Shown one piece after another: positions 1-5,855 of a DNA stretch of 15,035 nt. Both the position numbers and the translations under genes were made by a program. The stretch's first letter is position 1, and every line of letters begins with the position of its first letter. The notes beneath the pieces are model-generated. The model saw only the letters and a program-made list of their open reading frames with translations, had not been told where the DNA came from and did not search any database. Source of the DNA: an uncultured Collinsella sp. (GTDB lineage: Bacteria > Actinomycetota > Coriobacteriia > Coriobacteriales > Coriobacteriaceae). The stretch lies in assembly GCA_958403395.1 (NCBI GenBank), contig CATXXF010000044.1, forward strand, positions 1-15,035, written 5' to 3'.

Positions 1-25
1 AGGCATAGACCTTCTGGTCATGCCT
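1..25. repeat. Imperfect hairpin at the window edge
   Basis: AGGCAT (1-6) pairs with ATGCCT (20-25). Inside it, after a bulged A at 7, GACC (8-11) pairs with GGTC (16-19) around a TTCT loop. It could be a terminator or another 3' structure downstream of lysS, but the window ends before any minus-strand T-run can be seen. On the plus strand it is followed only by a broken T-rich stretch (26-34). Function not assigned. Confidence 0.3.
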
Positions 26-75
26 TGCCTTTTGAATGACAAATTGTCGCTCTGGACGGCGCGCAGCGTCGAGCC

Positions 76-102
76 GTTACGCGGTTCGTAGAACCGCGTA
101 AC
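76..102 (-). terminator. Perfect 12-bp hairpin after lysS (3' element, copy 1)
   Basis: Read on the minus strand, GTTACGCGGTTC (102-91) is followed by the loop TAC and then GAACCGCGTAAC (87-76), a perfect 12-bp stem starting 3 bases after the lysS stop codon. There is no T-tract afterwards (GGCTCGACGC follows), so it is not a canonical intrinsic terminator. A near-identical copy follows dtd at 4591-4618. Possible roles are transcript 3'-end protection, a terminator working without a U-tract, or a dispersed palindromic repeat. Confidence 0.6.
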
Positions 103-105
103 TAG

Positions 106-2070
106 TTAGTACATCTTTGCGCCGGCGGGGATGGAAGCGTCGAGCTGGATCAGGTTGAGGCGCTCCTCGCCCTCCTCCTCGTGGACAGCGCTGATCAGCA
201 TACCGCAGCTGGGAATACCCATCATCTTGCGCGGAGGCAGGTTGGTGATGGCGAGCAAGGTCTTGCCGACCAGGTCCTCGGGCTCGTAATAAGCGTGAAT
301 ACCGGAGAGGATGGTGCGGTCGGTACCGGTACCGTCATCGAGCGTAAAGTTCAGCAGCTTCTTGGACTTCTTGACGGCCTCGCATGCCTTGACCTTCACA
401 GCGCGGAAATCGCTCTTGGAGAAGGTATCGAAGTCGACGAACTCCTCGAACAGCGGCTCAACGGCGATCTTGGAGTAATCGAGCGTGGGCTTGAGCGACT
501 TGACGAACGGGCTTGCGGCGTTGCCGGCCTCTGCAGCCTTGGCGGCAGCGGCACCGGACTGGAAACCCTTCTCGGGCTTCATGTGCGGGAACAGCAGGAC
601 ATCGCGGATAGAAGCCTGGTTAGTAAGCAGCATGACCACGCGGTCGATACCGATGCCAATGCCGCCCGCGGGAGGCATACCGTACTCGAGGGCGCGCACG
701 TAGTCCTCGTCGTACTCCATGGCCTCGTCGTCACCGCCGGCCTTCTCGGCCATCTGAGCGGCAAAGCGCTCGGCCTGGTCGACCGGGTCGTTGAGCTCGG
801 AGAATGCGTTGGCGTACTCGTGGCCGGCGATAACCAGCTCAAAGCGGTGCGTCAGGCGCGGGTCGTCCTCAAAGCGCTTGGCAAGCGGGCTGACCTCGAT
901 GGGATAATCGCACACGAACGTGGGGTTGACGATGGTGTCCTCGCCCAGCTCATCGTAGATCTCGGCGATAATCTTGCCGGCGGTCCACTCGGGCTTAATC
1001 TCCAGGCCCTTCTCGCGCGCGGCGGCAGCAAGCTCCTCGACCGGCGTGTCGATGGTGACCTGCTTGCCGAGCACGTCGGAGACGATGTCGGTCATGGGAC
1101 GGCTGGCCCACTCACCAGAAAGGTCGATGGTCTGGCCCTGGTACTCGATGACCTCGGGGTTGCCGATGGCCTTGTTAGCCGCCTTAATGACACCCTGGGC
1201 GAGCGCCTTCATGCCCTCGAGGTCGGAGAAGGCACGGTAGGCCTCCATCGTGGTGAACTCGGGGTTGTGGGTAAGGTCCATGCCCTCATTACGGAAGATG
1301 CGGCCGATCTCGAACACGCGCTCAAAACCACCGACAATGCAGCGCTTGAGGTGCAGCTCGGTGGCAATACGCAGGTAGCACTCCTGATCGAGCGCGTTGA
1401 AGTGAGTGATGAACGGCTTGGCCGTGGCACCACCCTGGATGGTCTGCAGGATGGGGGTCTCGACCTCCATGTAGCCGTCGGACTCCATAAAGCGACGGAA
1501 GGTGGAGAGAATCTGCGAACGCTTACGGAAGGTCTCGCGAACGTCGTCGTTGGCGATCAGGTCGACATAGCGCTGGCGATAGCGGGTCTCCTTGTCGGAA
1601 AGACCGTGGAACTTCTCGGGCAGCGGACGAACGGCCTTGGAAAGCAGGGTCGCGCTCTTAGGGGCAACGGAAAGCTGGCCACGCTTGGTGCGCACGACCA
1701 CGCCGGTCGCGCCCAGGATGTCGCCCAAGTCGAGGGCCTTGAGCGTATTCCAGGCAGCCTCGTCCATGTCGTTGATGCGGCAGAACAGTTGAATCTCGGC
1801 AGTCGCATCGCGCACGACGATGAACATGATCTTGCCCTGACCGCGCTTGGCGACCACGCGGCCGGCGATCTTCACGATGTCCTCGGTGTCCTCGCCATCG
1901 GCAAGCTCGGCGTACTTAGCCTCGATATCGGCGACGTAGTCCTCAAGCTCAGAGTGCTCAGGATAGGGGTTCTGGCCCGCCTCGAACAGGGCGGCGCGCT
2001 TGGCCAGGCGGGTGGCGCGCTCGTCGTTGAGCGTCGATGCCTGATCGGCGGCGTTCTGGTTCTCTGCCAT
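106..2070 (-). CDS. lysS: Lysyl-tRNA synthetase, class II, with C-terminal tRNA-binding domain
   Basis: This enzyme charges tRNA-Lys with lysine in the cytoplasm, using ATP. The 654-residue product has an OB-fold anticodon-binding domain at about 65-145 (KRGQGKIMF at 75-83) and a class II catalytic core at about 160-497. Motif 2 is FRNEGMDLTHNPEFTTMEAY (259-278) and motif 3 is GGIGIGIDRVVML (469-481). Bacterial LysRS usually stops near residue 500. Here an Ala/Lys-rich linker (about 500-540) leads to an extra domain at 541-654 of the Trbp111/EMAPII type normally found at the end of MetRS, recognised by DFRAVKVKACEAV, ILSGIHAYY, LVGKTLLAITNLPPRKMMG and SCGMLISA. The ATG start is supported by GAGGAG seven bases upstream. 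It follows greA, with a hairpin in between. The synthetase assignment is certain, and the extra domain is very probable from motif recall. Confidence 0.97.
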   Translation of the reverse strand: MAENQNAADQASTLNDERATRLAKRAALFEAGQNPYPEHSELEDYVADIEAKYAELADGEDTEDIVKIAGRVVAKRGQGKIMFIVVRDATAEIQLFCRINDMDEAAWNTLKALDLGDILGATGVVVRTKRGQLSVAPKSATLLSKAVRPLPEKFHGLSDKETRYRQRYVDLIANDDVRETFRKRSQILSTFRRFMESDGYMEVETPILQTIQGGATAKPFITHFNALDQECYLRIATELHLKRCIVGGFERVFEIGRIFRNEGMDLTHNPEFTTMEAYRAFSDLEGMKALAQGVIKAANKAIGNPEVIEYQGQTIDLSGEWASRPMTDIVSDVLGKQVTIDTPVEELAAAAREKGLEIKPEWTAGKIIAEIYDELGEDTIVNPTFVCDYPIEVSPLAKRFEDDPRLTHRFELVIAGHEYANAFSELNDPVDQAERFAAQMAEKAGGDDEAMEYDEDYVRALEYGMPPAGGIGIGIDRVVMLLTNQASIRDVLLFPHMKPEKGFQSGAAAAKAAEAGNAASPFVKSLKPTLDYSKIAVEPLFEEFVDFDTFSKSDFRAVKVKACEAVKKSKKLLNFTLDDGTGTDRTILSGIHAYYEPEDLVGKTLLAITNLPPRKMMGIPSCGMLISAVHEEEGEERLNLIQLDASIPAGAKMY

Positions 2071-2092
2071 AAGTTAGCTCCTCAAACTAAAA

Positions 2093-2121
2093 CGCTCCCC
2101 AGGATTCGGTCCCAGGGAGCG
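2093..2121 (-). terminator. Terminator or attenuator hairpin between greA and lysS
   Basis: Read on the minus strand, CGCTCCC (2121-2115) pairs with GGGAGCG (2099-2093). Three further inner pairs (2110-2112 with 2104-2102) surround a five-base loop, and TTTTAGTTT follows. It lies between the greA stop (2150) and the lysS start (2070). Only 22 bases separate it from the lysS ATG, too few for a separate promoter, so lysS must be transcribed through it at some level. See the finding on a possible alternative pairing. Confidence 0.65.
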
Positions 2122-2149
2122 AAAACATACCTTTACGCGGGACCGTGGT

Positions 2150-2620
2150 CTAGCGTGCGATCTTGGCGATGGTATAGACGCGAGTCTTGCCGGAAGGCGT
2201 AACGACCTCGACGGAATCGCCCTCGCCGTGACCGATGATGGCGTGACCGACCGGAGACTCGTTGGAGATCTTGTGCTCGAGCGAGTTGGTCTCGGTGGTA
2301 CCGACAAGCGTGACCTCCATGACCTCACCGTTGGGGTCAATCAACGAAACGGTGGAACCGATGGAGACGGTCAGATCGCCCGTGGTGGCAGCAACCTGAG
2401 CGTTGGCGAGGATGGCCTGGATCTCGGCAATACGAGCGGCGTTCTGGGCCTGCTTGTCCTTAGCGGCGTCATACTCGGAGTTCTCCGAAAGGTCGCCGAA
2501 CGCGCGGGCTTCCTTGATGTCCTCGACGATCTCCTTGGCGTAATCGCCCTCACGCCAAGCGAGCTCCTCGACGAGCTTCTGGCGGCCCTCAGCGGTCAGT
2601 ACGATCTGGCTTGCGTCCAT
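2150..2620 (-). CDS. greA: Transcription elongation factor GreA
   Basis: GreA binds RNA polymerase through its secondary channel and stimulates cleavage of the backtracked transcript, rescuing arrested complexes. The product is 156 residues, the usual length. The N-terminal coiled coil spans about 1-78, with the acidic tip in GDLSENSEYDAAKDKQ (42-57), where D43 and E46 match the metal-coordinating pair of the family. The C-terminal FKBP-like domain spans about 82-156 and carries NESPVGHAIIGHGEGD (120-135). I start it at the ATG at 2620, which has GGGGAG eight bases upstream. A longer reading from a TTG at 2650 has no support. greA directly upstream of lysS is a common arrangement in Gram-positive bacteria. 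A perfect TTGACA lies at 2661-2656, but I could not find a convincing -10 for it. Confidence 0.96.
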   Translation of the reverse strand: MDASQIVLTAEGRQKLVEELAWREGDYAKEIVEDIKEARAFGDLSENSEYDAAKDKQAQNAARIAEIQAILANAQVAATTGDLTVSIGSTVSLIDPNGEVMEVTLVGTTETNSLEHKISNESPVGHAIIGHGEGDSVEVVTPSGKTRVYTIAKIAR

Positions 2621-2662
2621 ACGGATATCTCCCCAACTCTGATCAAACAATCAACTGTCAAC

Positions 2663-2701
2663 AAAACGAAAAAGACCGGCTAGCCTGCGGGCAAGCCGGT
2701 C
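2663..2701 (-). terminator. Intrinsic terminator of tatA
   Basis: Read on the minus strand, GACCGGCT (2701-2694) pairs with AGCCGGTC (2681-2674). Two more pairs sit inside after one mismatch. The stem is followed by TTTTT (2673-2669), CG and TTTT. It lies 25 bases after the tatA stop and before greA, so it separates the two units. Confidence 0.88.
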
Positions 2702-2726
2702 AGGTGCTCACCCCAAAGGGATGGGA

Positions 2727-3002
2727 CTACTCTGCGTCCGCGTCGCTGTCCTCTGCCTGCTTCTTCTTGGCAGCAGCGAGCTTGGCCTCGAGCTCAGCGA
2801 TCTCCTTGTCCTCCTCGGACTGCTCGACCACGACCTCCTCGGCCTGCTTGGTCTCGGCCTTATCGTCGCCCTCCATACCCTCGCGGATATTCTTGACGGT
2901 AGAGCCGAGGGACTTGCCGAGCTTCGGCAGGTTCTTGGGCCCGAAGATAATCAGGACAACGACGAGAATAATGATGAGCTCAGGAGCCCTCAGTCCAAAC
3001 AT
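2727..3002 (-). CDS. tatA: Sec-independent (Tat) translocase protein TatA/E
   Basis: TatA oligomerises in the cytoplasmic membrane to form the passage for folded proteins of the twin-arginine pathway. The 91-residue product has a short N-terminal membrane helix (APELIIILVVVLIIF, residues 6-20), the FGP hinge with LPKLGKSLG (20-31), an amphipathic helix to about residue 43, and a long charged tail rich in Glu, Lys and Ala (48-91), probably helical or coiled coil. The start is the ATG at 3002, preceded by GGAGG seven bases upstream. A longer in-frame reading runs back through tRNA-Pro and is an artefact. The gene stands alone between two terminators with its own promoter (3039-3067). No tatC is in the window. 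TatA and TatE cannot be told apart here. Confidence 0.93.
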   Translation of the reverse strand: MFGLRAPELIIILVVVLIIFGPKNLPKLGKSLGSTVKNIREGMEGDDKAETKQAEEVVVEQSEEDKEIAELEAKLAAAKKKQAEDSDADAE

Positions 3003-3038
3003 GTAGACCTCCACAATACAGCGAGACAAGCTCGAATG

Positions 3039-3067
3039 AGTATACCGCGGGTATCGCGGTATCACAA
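3039..3067 (-). promoter_or_regulatory. tatA promoter with a dyad in the spacer
   Basis: On the minus strand, TTGTGA (3067-3062) and TATACT (3044-3039) are separated by exactly 17 bases and lie 37 bases upstream of the tatA ATG. The spacer is almost filled by an inverted repeat, ATACCGCG (3042-3049) and CGCGGTAT (3055-3062) around five bases, placed as an operator would be. The promoter is the best-formed in the window. The regulator is unknown. Confidence 0.75.
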
Positions 3068-3075
3068 CAATAGCT

Positions 3076-3103
3076 AAAAAAAGGGACCGCAAGAAGCGAT
3101 CCC
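3076..3103 (-). terminator. Intrinsic terminator of tRNA-Pro
   Basis: Read on the minus strand, GGGATCGC (3103-3096), loop TTCTT and GCGGTCCC (3090-3083) form an 8-bp stem with one T-G pair, followed by seven T (3082-3076). It begins 11 bases after the tRNA CCA end and probably ends the veg-ispE-tRNA transcript. Confidence 0.92.
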
Positions 3104-3114
3104 TCCCCATGCTC

Positions 3115-3191
3115 TGGTCGGGTTGACTGGATTTGAACCAGCGACCCCTGCGTCCCGAACGCAGTGCTCTACCAAACTGAGCCACAACCCG
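3115..3191 (-). tRNA. tRNA-Pro, anticodon CGG
   Basis: A 77-base tRNA including an encoded CCA (3117-3115). The acceptor stem CGGGTTG (3191-3185) pairs with CAACCCG (3125-3119). The anticodon stem is CTGCG/CGCAG around the loop TTCGGGA, giving anticodon CGG, which reads CCG proline codons. The T-arm has CTGG-TTCAAAT-CCAG. It lies 49 bases after the ispE stop with no terminator between, so it may be co-transcribed with ispE. A TATAGT at 3205-3200 could be a weak promoter of its own, without a clear -35. Confidence 0.96.
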
Positions 3192-3240
3192 TTAGCTCGA
3201 CTATAGTAACAAAGATTTCCGTCGTGTGCTAGAGAAATTT

Positions 3241-4137
3241 TTACTTCTTTGGCACTTCGACGCGAACCGTGTTGGGAATGAGCTCCGTCGCGCAGGACCA
3301 CCAGCCGTTTTGCTGGGCAGCTTCCGCAAGATGGACTGCCGTAGCGGCGGTATCGCAGATGGCAAAAGAACAGGCACCCGAACCGCACACGTTCACGGCA
3401 ACGGTTCCCTCCTGCGCGCTCAGCCAGTCAAGAACCGCCTGAATCTGCGGCTCCATCTGCGCGGATATGACGCCCAGATTGTTATGAACGAGCGCATATG
3501 CCGTCTCGGCATCCCCAGCACGCAGGGCCGAAGCGATCGCGCCAGGCTTGTCTGCCGGTACCGGGTTCTCATCAAAACGTCGATAGGCTTCAATTGTTGA
3601 AACGCTTGCCTCGCGCGGCTTAACCAGTACGACGGGCGTCGCGGGCAGCGCGAGGTACTCAGTTGCCAGCACGTCTCCCCCACCTACGTAGAACGCAGGG
3701 CTCGCGTGCAAAAAGAACGGGACGTCAGCACCAATGCCCCGCGCAATGTCATCGAGCGCGGGGTCGGTGCGATCAATGTCCCAGAGCTCCGCCAAGGCGA
3801 CAATGACCGCAGCGGCATCCGTCGAGGGACCTCCCAGGCCGGCGCACAATGGAATGCGCTTCTCAATCGTCACACAGATGTTTGCCTCGCGACCATAATG
3901 CTCGGCCATAGCAATCGCAGCCCGATACGCCGTATTCTTTTGCATGGGAAAATCTGATGCCGGAACCGTCTGGACGGTCAGCGCCTGCGCCGGCGTGACC
4001 GTCACGGTATCGGAAAGACCGACGGCTGCCATTAGGGAATCGACCCTGTGGTAGCCGCGGTCATCGCGCTCGGTATGAACCCCCAGGTAGAGGTTAATCT
4101 TTGCCGGCGCGGAAAGAGTCAGGGACCGATCGGTCAC
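3241..4137 (-). CDS. ispE: 4-diphosphocytidyl-2-C-methyl-D-erythritol kinase
   Basis: IspE phosphorylates CDP-methylerythritol in the MEP route to isopentenyl diphosphate, using ATP. The 298-residue product is a GHMP kinase of normal length. SAPAKINLYLGV (9-20) carries the conserved Lys13. The glycine-rich ATP loop is PLCAGLGGPSTDAAA (96-110), slightly unlike the more common GGGSSDAAA. GADVPFFL (136-143) carries the probable catalytic Asp138. VCGSGACSFAI is the third GHMP motif. The start codon is GTG at 4137, two bases after the veg stop, with GAGGAG inside the end of veg, so the two genes are probably translationally coupled. The veg-ispE adjacency matches the region known from Bacillus. 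Confidence 0.95.
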   Translation of the reverse strand: MTDRSLTLSAPAKINLYLGVHTERDDRGYHRVDSLMAAVGLSDTVTVTPAQALTVQTVPASDFPMQKNTAYRAAIAMAEHYGREANICVTIEKRIPLCAGLGGPSTDAAAVIVALAELWDIDRTDPALDDIARGIGADVPFFLHASPAFYVGGGDVLATEYLALPATPVVLVKPREASVSTIEAYRRFDENPVPADKPGAIASALRAGDAETAYALVHNNLGVISAQMEPQIQAVLDWLSAQEGTVAVNVCGSGACSFAICDTAATAVHLAEAAQQNGWWSCATELIPNTVRVEVPKK

Positions 4138-4139
4138 CG

Positions 4140-4436
4140 TTAATGCTCCTCGAGCTGATTGCCGAGCGGGGTAAAGATATGCTCGCCGCTCTCGGGGTCG
4201 AACAGCTCGACCTGGCCGGTGAGGACATCGATGTACTGGTAGGACTGACGCGACTTGCGGCCGCGACGCTCGTCAACCTCGACGATAAAGACGGCGGGGT
4301 GGACGCTCTTGATGGTGCCCATGCGCTCGACAACGCGGGTGCGGCCCATGTTGGCCTTAACCTTGACGCGATCGCCCACCATATCGGTCAGCTTCTCGTG
4401 GATGTCGTCGACGTGATTGACTTCCATCTCTTCCAT
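4140..4436 (-). CDS. veg: Veg family protein
   Basis: Veg is a small, highly expressed protein of Gram-positive bacteria. In Bacillus subtilis it has been linked to biofilm gene control, but its biochemical activity is not settled. The 98-residue product shows the family pattern in order: GDRVKVKANMGR (21-32), ERMGTIKSVHPAVFIVEVDE, then a tyrosine-containing RQSYQYIDVLTGQVELF. I start it at the ATG at 4436, with GGAGG eight bases upstream. An upstream in-frame TTG at 4460 has no ribosome site of its own. It is the first gene of the veg-ispE pair, and a possible promoter lies at 4504-4533. The family assignment is strong, and the role here is unknown. Confidence 0.9.
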   Translation of the reverse strand: MEEMEVNHVDDIHEKLTDMVGDRVKVKANMGRTRVVERMGTIKSVHPAVFIVEVDERRGRKSRQSYQYIDVLTGQVELFDPESGEHIFTPLGNQLEEH

Positions 4437-4503
4437 GAACAGGGCCTCCAGAAGGTGCAATTCAAAAAGGGGATAATACCCCTAAGATAGACAAAACTCT
4501 AAT

Positions 4504-4533
4504 ACTATAGCACCCTGTTGTGGCCATACGCAA
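4504..4533 (-). promoter_or_regulatory. Probable promoter of veg-ispE
   Basis: On the minus strand, TTGCGT (4533-4528) and TATAGT (4509-4504) are 18 bases apart, in the gap between dtd and veg and about 70 bases before the veg ATG. Matches to the sigma-70 consensus are good at -10 and moderate at -35. A further TATTAT nearer the gene has no well-spaced -35. Confidence 0.5.
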
Positions 4534-4590
4534 GTAGCTAAAAAGCCCCGTCCCAAATACGTATCAGATGACAGCCTCGCATGACCAGTT

Positions 4591-4618
4591 GTTACGCGGT
4601 TTGGTAAAACCGCGTAAC
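4591..4618 (-). terminator. Perfect 12-bp hairpin after dtd (3' element, copy 2)
   Basis: On the minus strand GTTACGCGGTTT (4618-4607), loop TACC and AAACCGCGTAAC (4602-4591) begin at the base right after the dtd stop codon. Eleven of the twelve stem pairs and the first three loop bases are the same as in the copy after lysS. The innermost pair changes from C-G to T-A, so pairing is kept. No T-run follows directly (AACTGGTC). Confidence 0.62.
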
Positions 4619-5065
4619 CTAAAGGTTATCGGTGTCGAGGACGATGGTGAAGGGGCCGTCGTTGACGAGGCTGACCTTCATGTCGGCGCCGAAGATGCCG
4701 TGCGCCACATGCTCGACGTCTTCGCGCACCAGCGTCAGGAAGTACTCATAGAGCTCGTTAGCCACATCGGGCGCACCGGCATCCGTAAAGGACGGACGGC
4801 GACCATGACGGCAATCGGCAAACAGCGTGAACTGCGACACCACGAGCACCTCACCGTCGACATCGGCAAGCGCCAGATTCGTCTTGCCGTTCTCGTCCTC
4901 GTTAATGCGCAAGCCCCGGAGCTTGCCCCACAGCTTATCGGCCTCAGCGCGCGTATCGCCATGGCCCACGCCCAGCAGTACCAGGTAACCGCGGCCAATC
5001 TTTCCCACACACTCGCCGTCGACCGTCACACCGGCATTGAGCACGCGCTGTACCACCGCACGCAC
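4619..5065 (-). CDS. dtd: D-aminoacyl-tRNA deacylase
   Basis: Dtd hydrolyses D-amino acids (and mischarged glycine) from tRNAs, keeping them out of translation. It works as a cytoplasmic dimer. The product is 148 residues, the usual length, beginning MRAVVQRV. It has the active-site signature SQFTLFAD (77-84) and the second signature as NDGPFT (135-140), where the usual GPVT carries Phe in place of Val. The start is GTG at 5065, three bases after the rdgB stop, with GAGGAG overlapping the end of rdgB, which points to coupled translation. It is the last gene of the rdgB-dtd unit, and the 12-bp hairpin follows at once. Confidence 0.95.
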   Translation of the reverse strand: MRAVVQRVLNAGVTVDGECVGKIGRGYLVLLGVGHGDTRAEADKLWGKLRGLRINEDENGKTNLALADVDGEVLVVSQFTLFADCRHGRRPSFTDAGAPDVANELYEYFLTLVREDVEHVAHGIFGADMKVSLVNDGPFTIVLDTDNL

Positions 5066-5068
5066 GGC

Positions 5069-5710
5069 CTACTCCTCGCCCGTCAGCTTGGCGGACAGGT
5101 GCTCAAGCGCGTGGAAGCGATGGCTGATGGCGTTCTTCTCGTCTGCCGTCAGCTCTGCCATAGTCTTGCCCGGCGTATCGACCGGCAGGAACAGAGGGTC
5201 GTAGCCAAAGCCGTGGTCGCCGCGACCCTCGTGCGCGATAACGCCCTCGCAGGCGCCCTCGCCATAGGTGACCAGGCCGTCCTGGTCGATGAGCGCGACG
5301 ACACTCATAAAGCGTGCGGTGCGGTCCTCGTCAGCCACGCCTTCCAGATTCACGAGGAGCTTGGCGTTGTTGGCGGCATCGTCGCCGTGCACGCCCGCGT
5401 AGCGCGCGCTATACACACCCGGCTCGCCATCCAAGGCATCGACAACCAGGCCCGAATCGTCGGCGATGGCCATAAGCCCCGTCTCCTCTACCGCGGCCTG
5501 CGCCTTGATGATGGCGTTCTCCAAAAACGTCGTGCCGTTTTCCTCGAGGTCCTCAAAATCACCCAGCTGGCCCAACGCCACAAAGCGCACCTCAGGCATG
5601 ACCTTGCCCAAAATGGCCTCGATCTCGGTGAGCTTATGGGCGTTGCCCGTTGCCACGACGATGGTCGCTGCCGGGTCGAGGGTGTCGATATCAATCTTCT
5701 CAAGTGCCAT
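5069..5710 (-). CDS. rdgB: dITP/XTP pyrophosphatase (non-canonical purine NTPase)
   Basis: RdgB/HAM1 hydrolyses dITP, ITP and XTP to monophosphates and pyrophosphate, clearing deaminated purines from the nucleotide pool. The 213-residue product has the whole family pattern: ATGNAHKLTEI (20-30) for nucleotide binding, ADDSGLVVDALDGEPGVYSARYAG (83-106, two adjoining motifs), GFGYDPLF (167-174) and KNAISHR (192-198). An extra N-terminal stretch of about 15 residues precedes the first strand. The ATG at 5710 has AAAGGAGG seven bases upstream. It starts the two-gene unit with dtd, just beyond the rph terminator. murI-rph-rdgB is a common gene order, kept here despite that terminator. TATAGA at 5733-5728 is too close to the ribosome site to be a convincing -10. 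Confidence 0.96.
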   Translation of the reverse strand: MALEKIDIDTLDPAATIVVATGNAHKLTEIEAILGKVMPEVRFVALGQLGDFEDLEENGTTFLENAIIKAQAAVEETGLMAIADDSGLVVDALDGEPGVYSARYAGVHGDDAANNAKLLVNLEGVADEDRTARFMSVVALIDQDGLVTYGEGACEGVIAHEGRGDHGFGYDPLFLPVDTPGKTMAELTADEKNAISHRFHALEHLSAKLTGEE

Positions 5711-5818
5711 GACTGGCCTCCTTTGTCTCTATAGCAATGCCGCCCAAGGGAAACTGGCCTCGAGCCCTCTCCCCTCCCTGGCGACAGAAACCTTATAGTT
5801 CAGCGTTTCCGCAGATAA

Positions 5819-5855
5819 AACCTGCCAAAATAAACCTGTCCCTTTTTGGCAGGTT
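5819..5855 (-). terminator. Intrinsic terminator overlapping the rph stop codon
   Basis: On the minus strand AACCTGCCAAAA (5855-5844) pairs perfectly over 12 bases with TTTTGGCAGGTT (5830-5819) around a 13-base loop, followed by TTATC. The TAA stop of rph (5856-5854) is partly inside the stem. The loop holds a second CAGGTT (5838-5833) that could pair with the same AACCTG, giving an alternative shorter hairpin followed by TATTTT. Confidence 0.8.

Noticed and set aside
1..21. A possible gene start on the minus strand (ATG at 21-19 with AAGG upstream)
   Set aside because: Only seven codons are inside the window and they coincide with a hairpin. There is not enough sequence to support a gene.
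181..2202. A 673-codon plus-strand open frame opposite lysS and greA
   Set aside because: Its product is low-complexity (Leu, Gly, Val, Asp rich) with no family motif, and it runs through the end of one strong gene and into another. High-GC codon bias commonly leaves such antisense frames open. The similar long frames opposite dtd/rdgB, HAD/murI, murE and asnB are rejected for the same reason.
2656..2661. Perfect TTGACA on the minus strand upstream of greA
   Set aside because: No acceptable -10 lies 15-19 bases away. The best candidates there are AGTTGG and AGAGTT, so I do not call a promoter.
3003..3185. N-terminal extension of tatA by 61 residues
   Set aside because: It translates through tRNA-Pro and its terminator. 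The ATG at 3002 has a strong ribosome site and gives a normal TatA.
4540..4556. Half of a terminator on the minus strand (GGGACGGGGC followed by TTTTT)
   Set aside because: No complementary upstream arm is present, so no stem can form.
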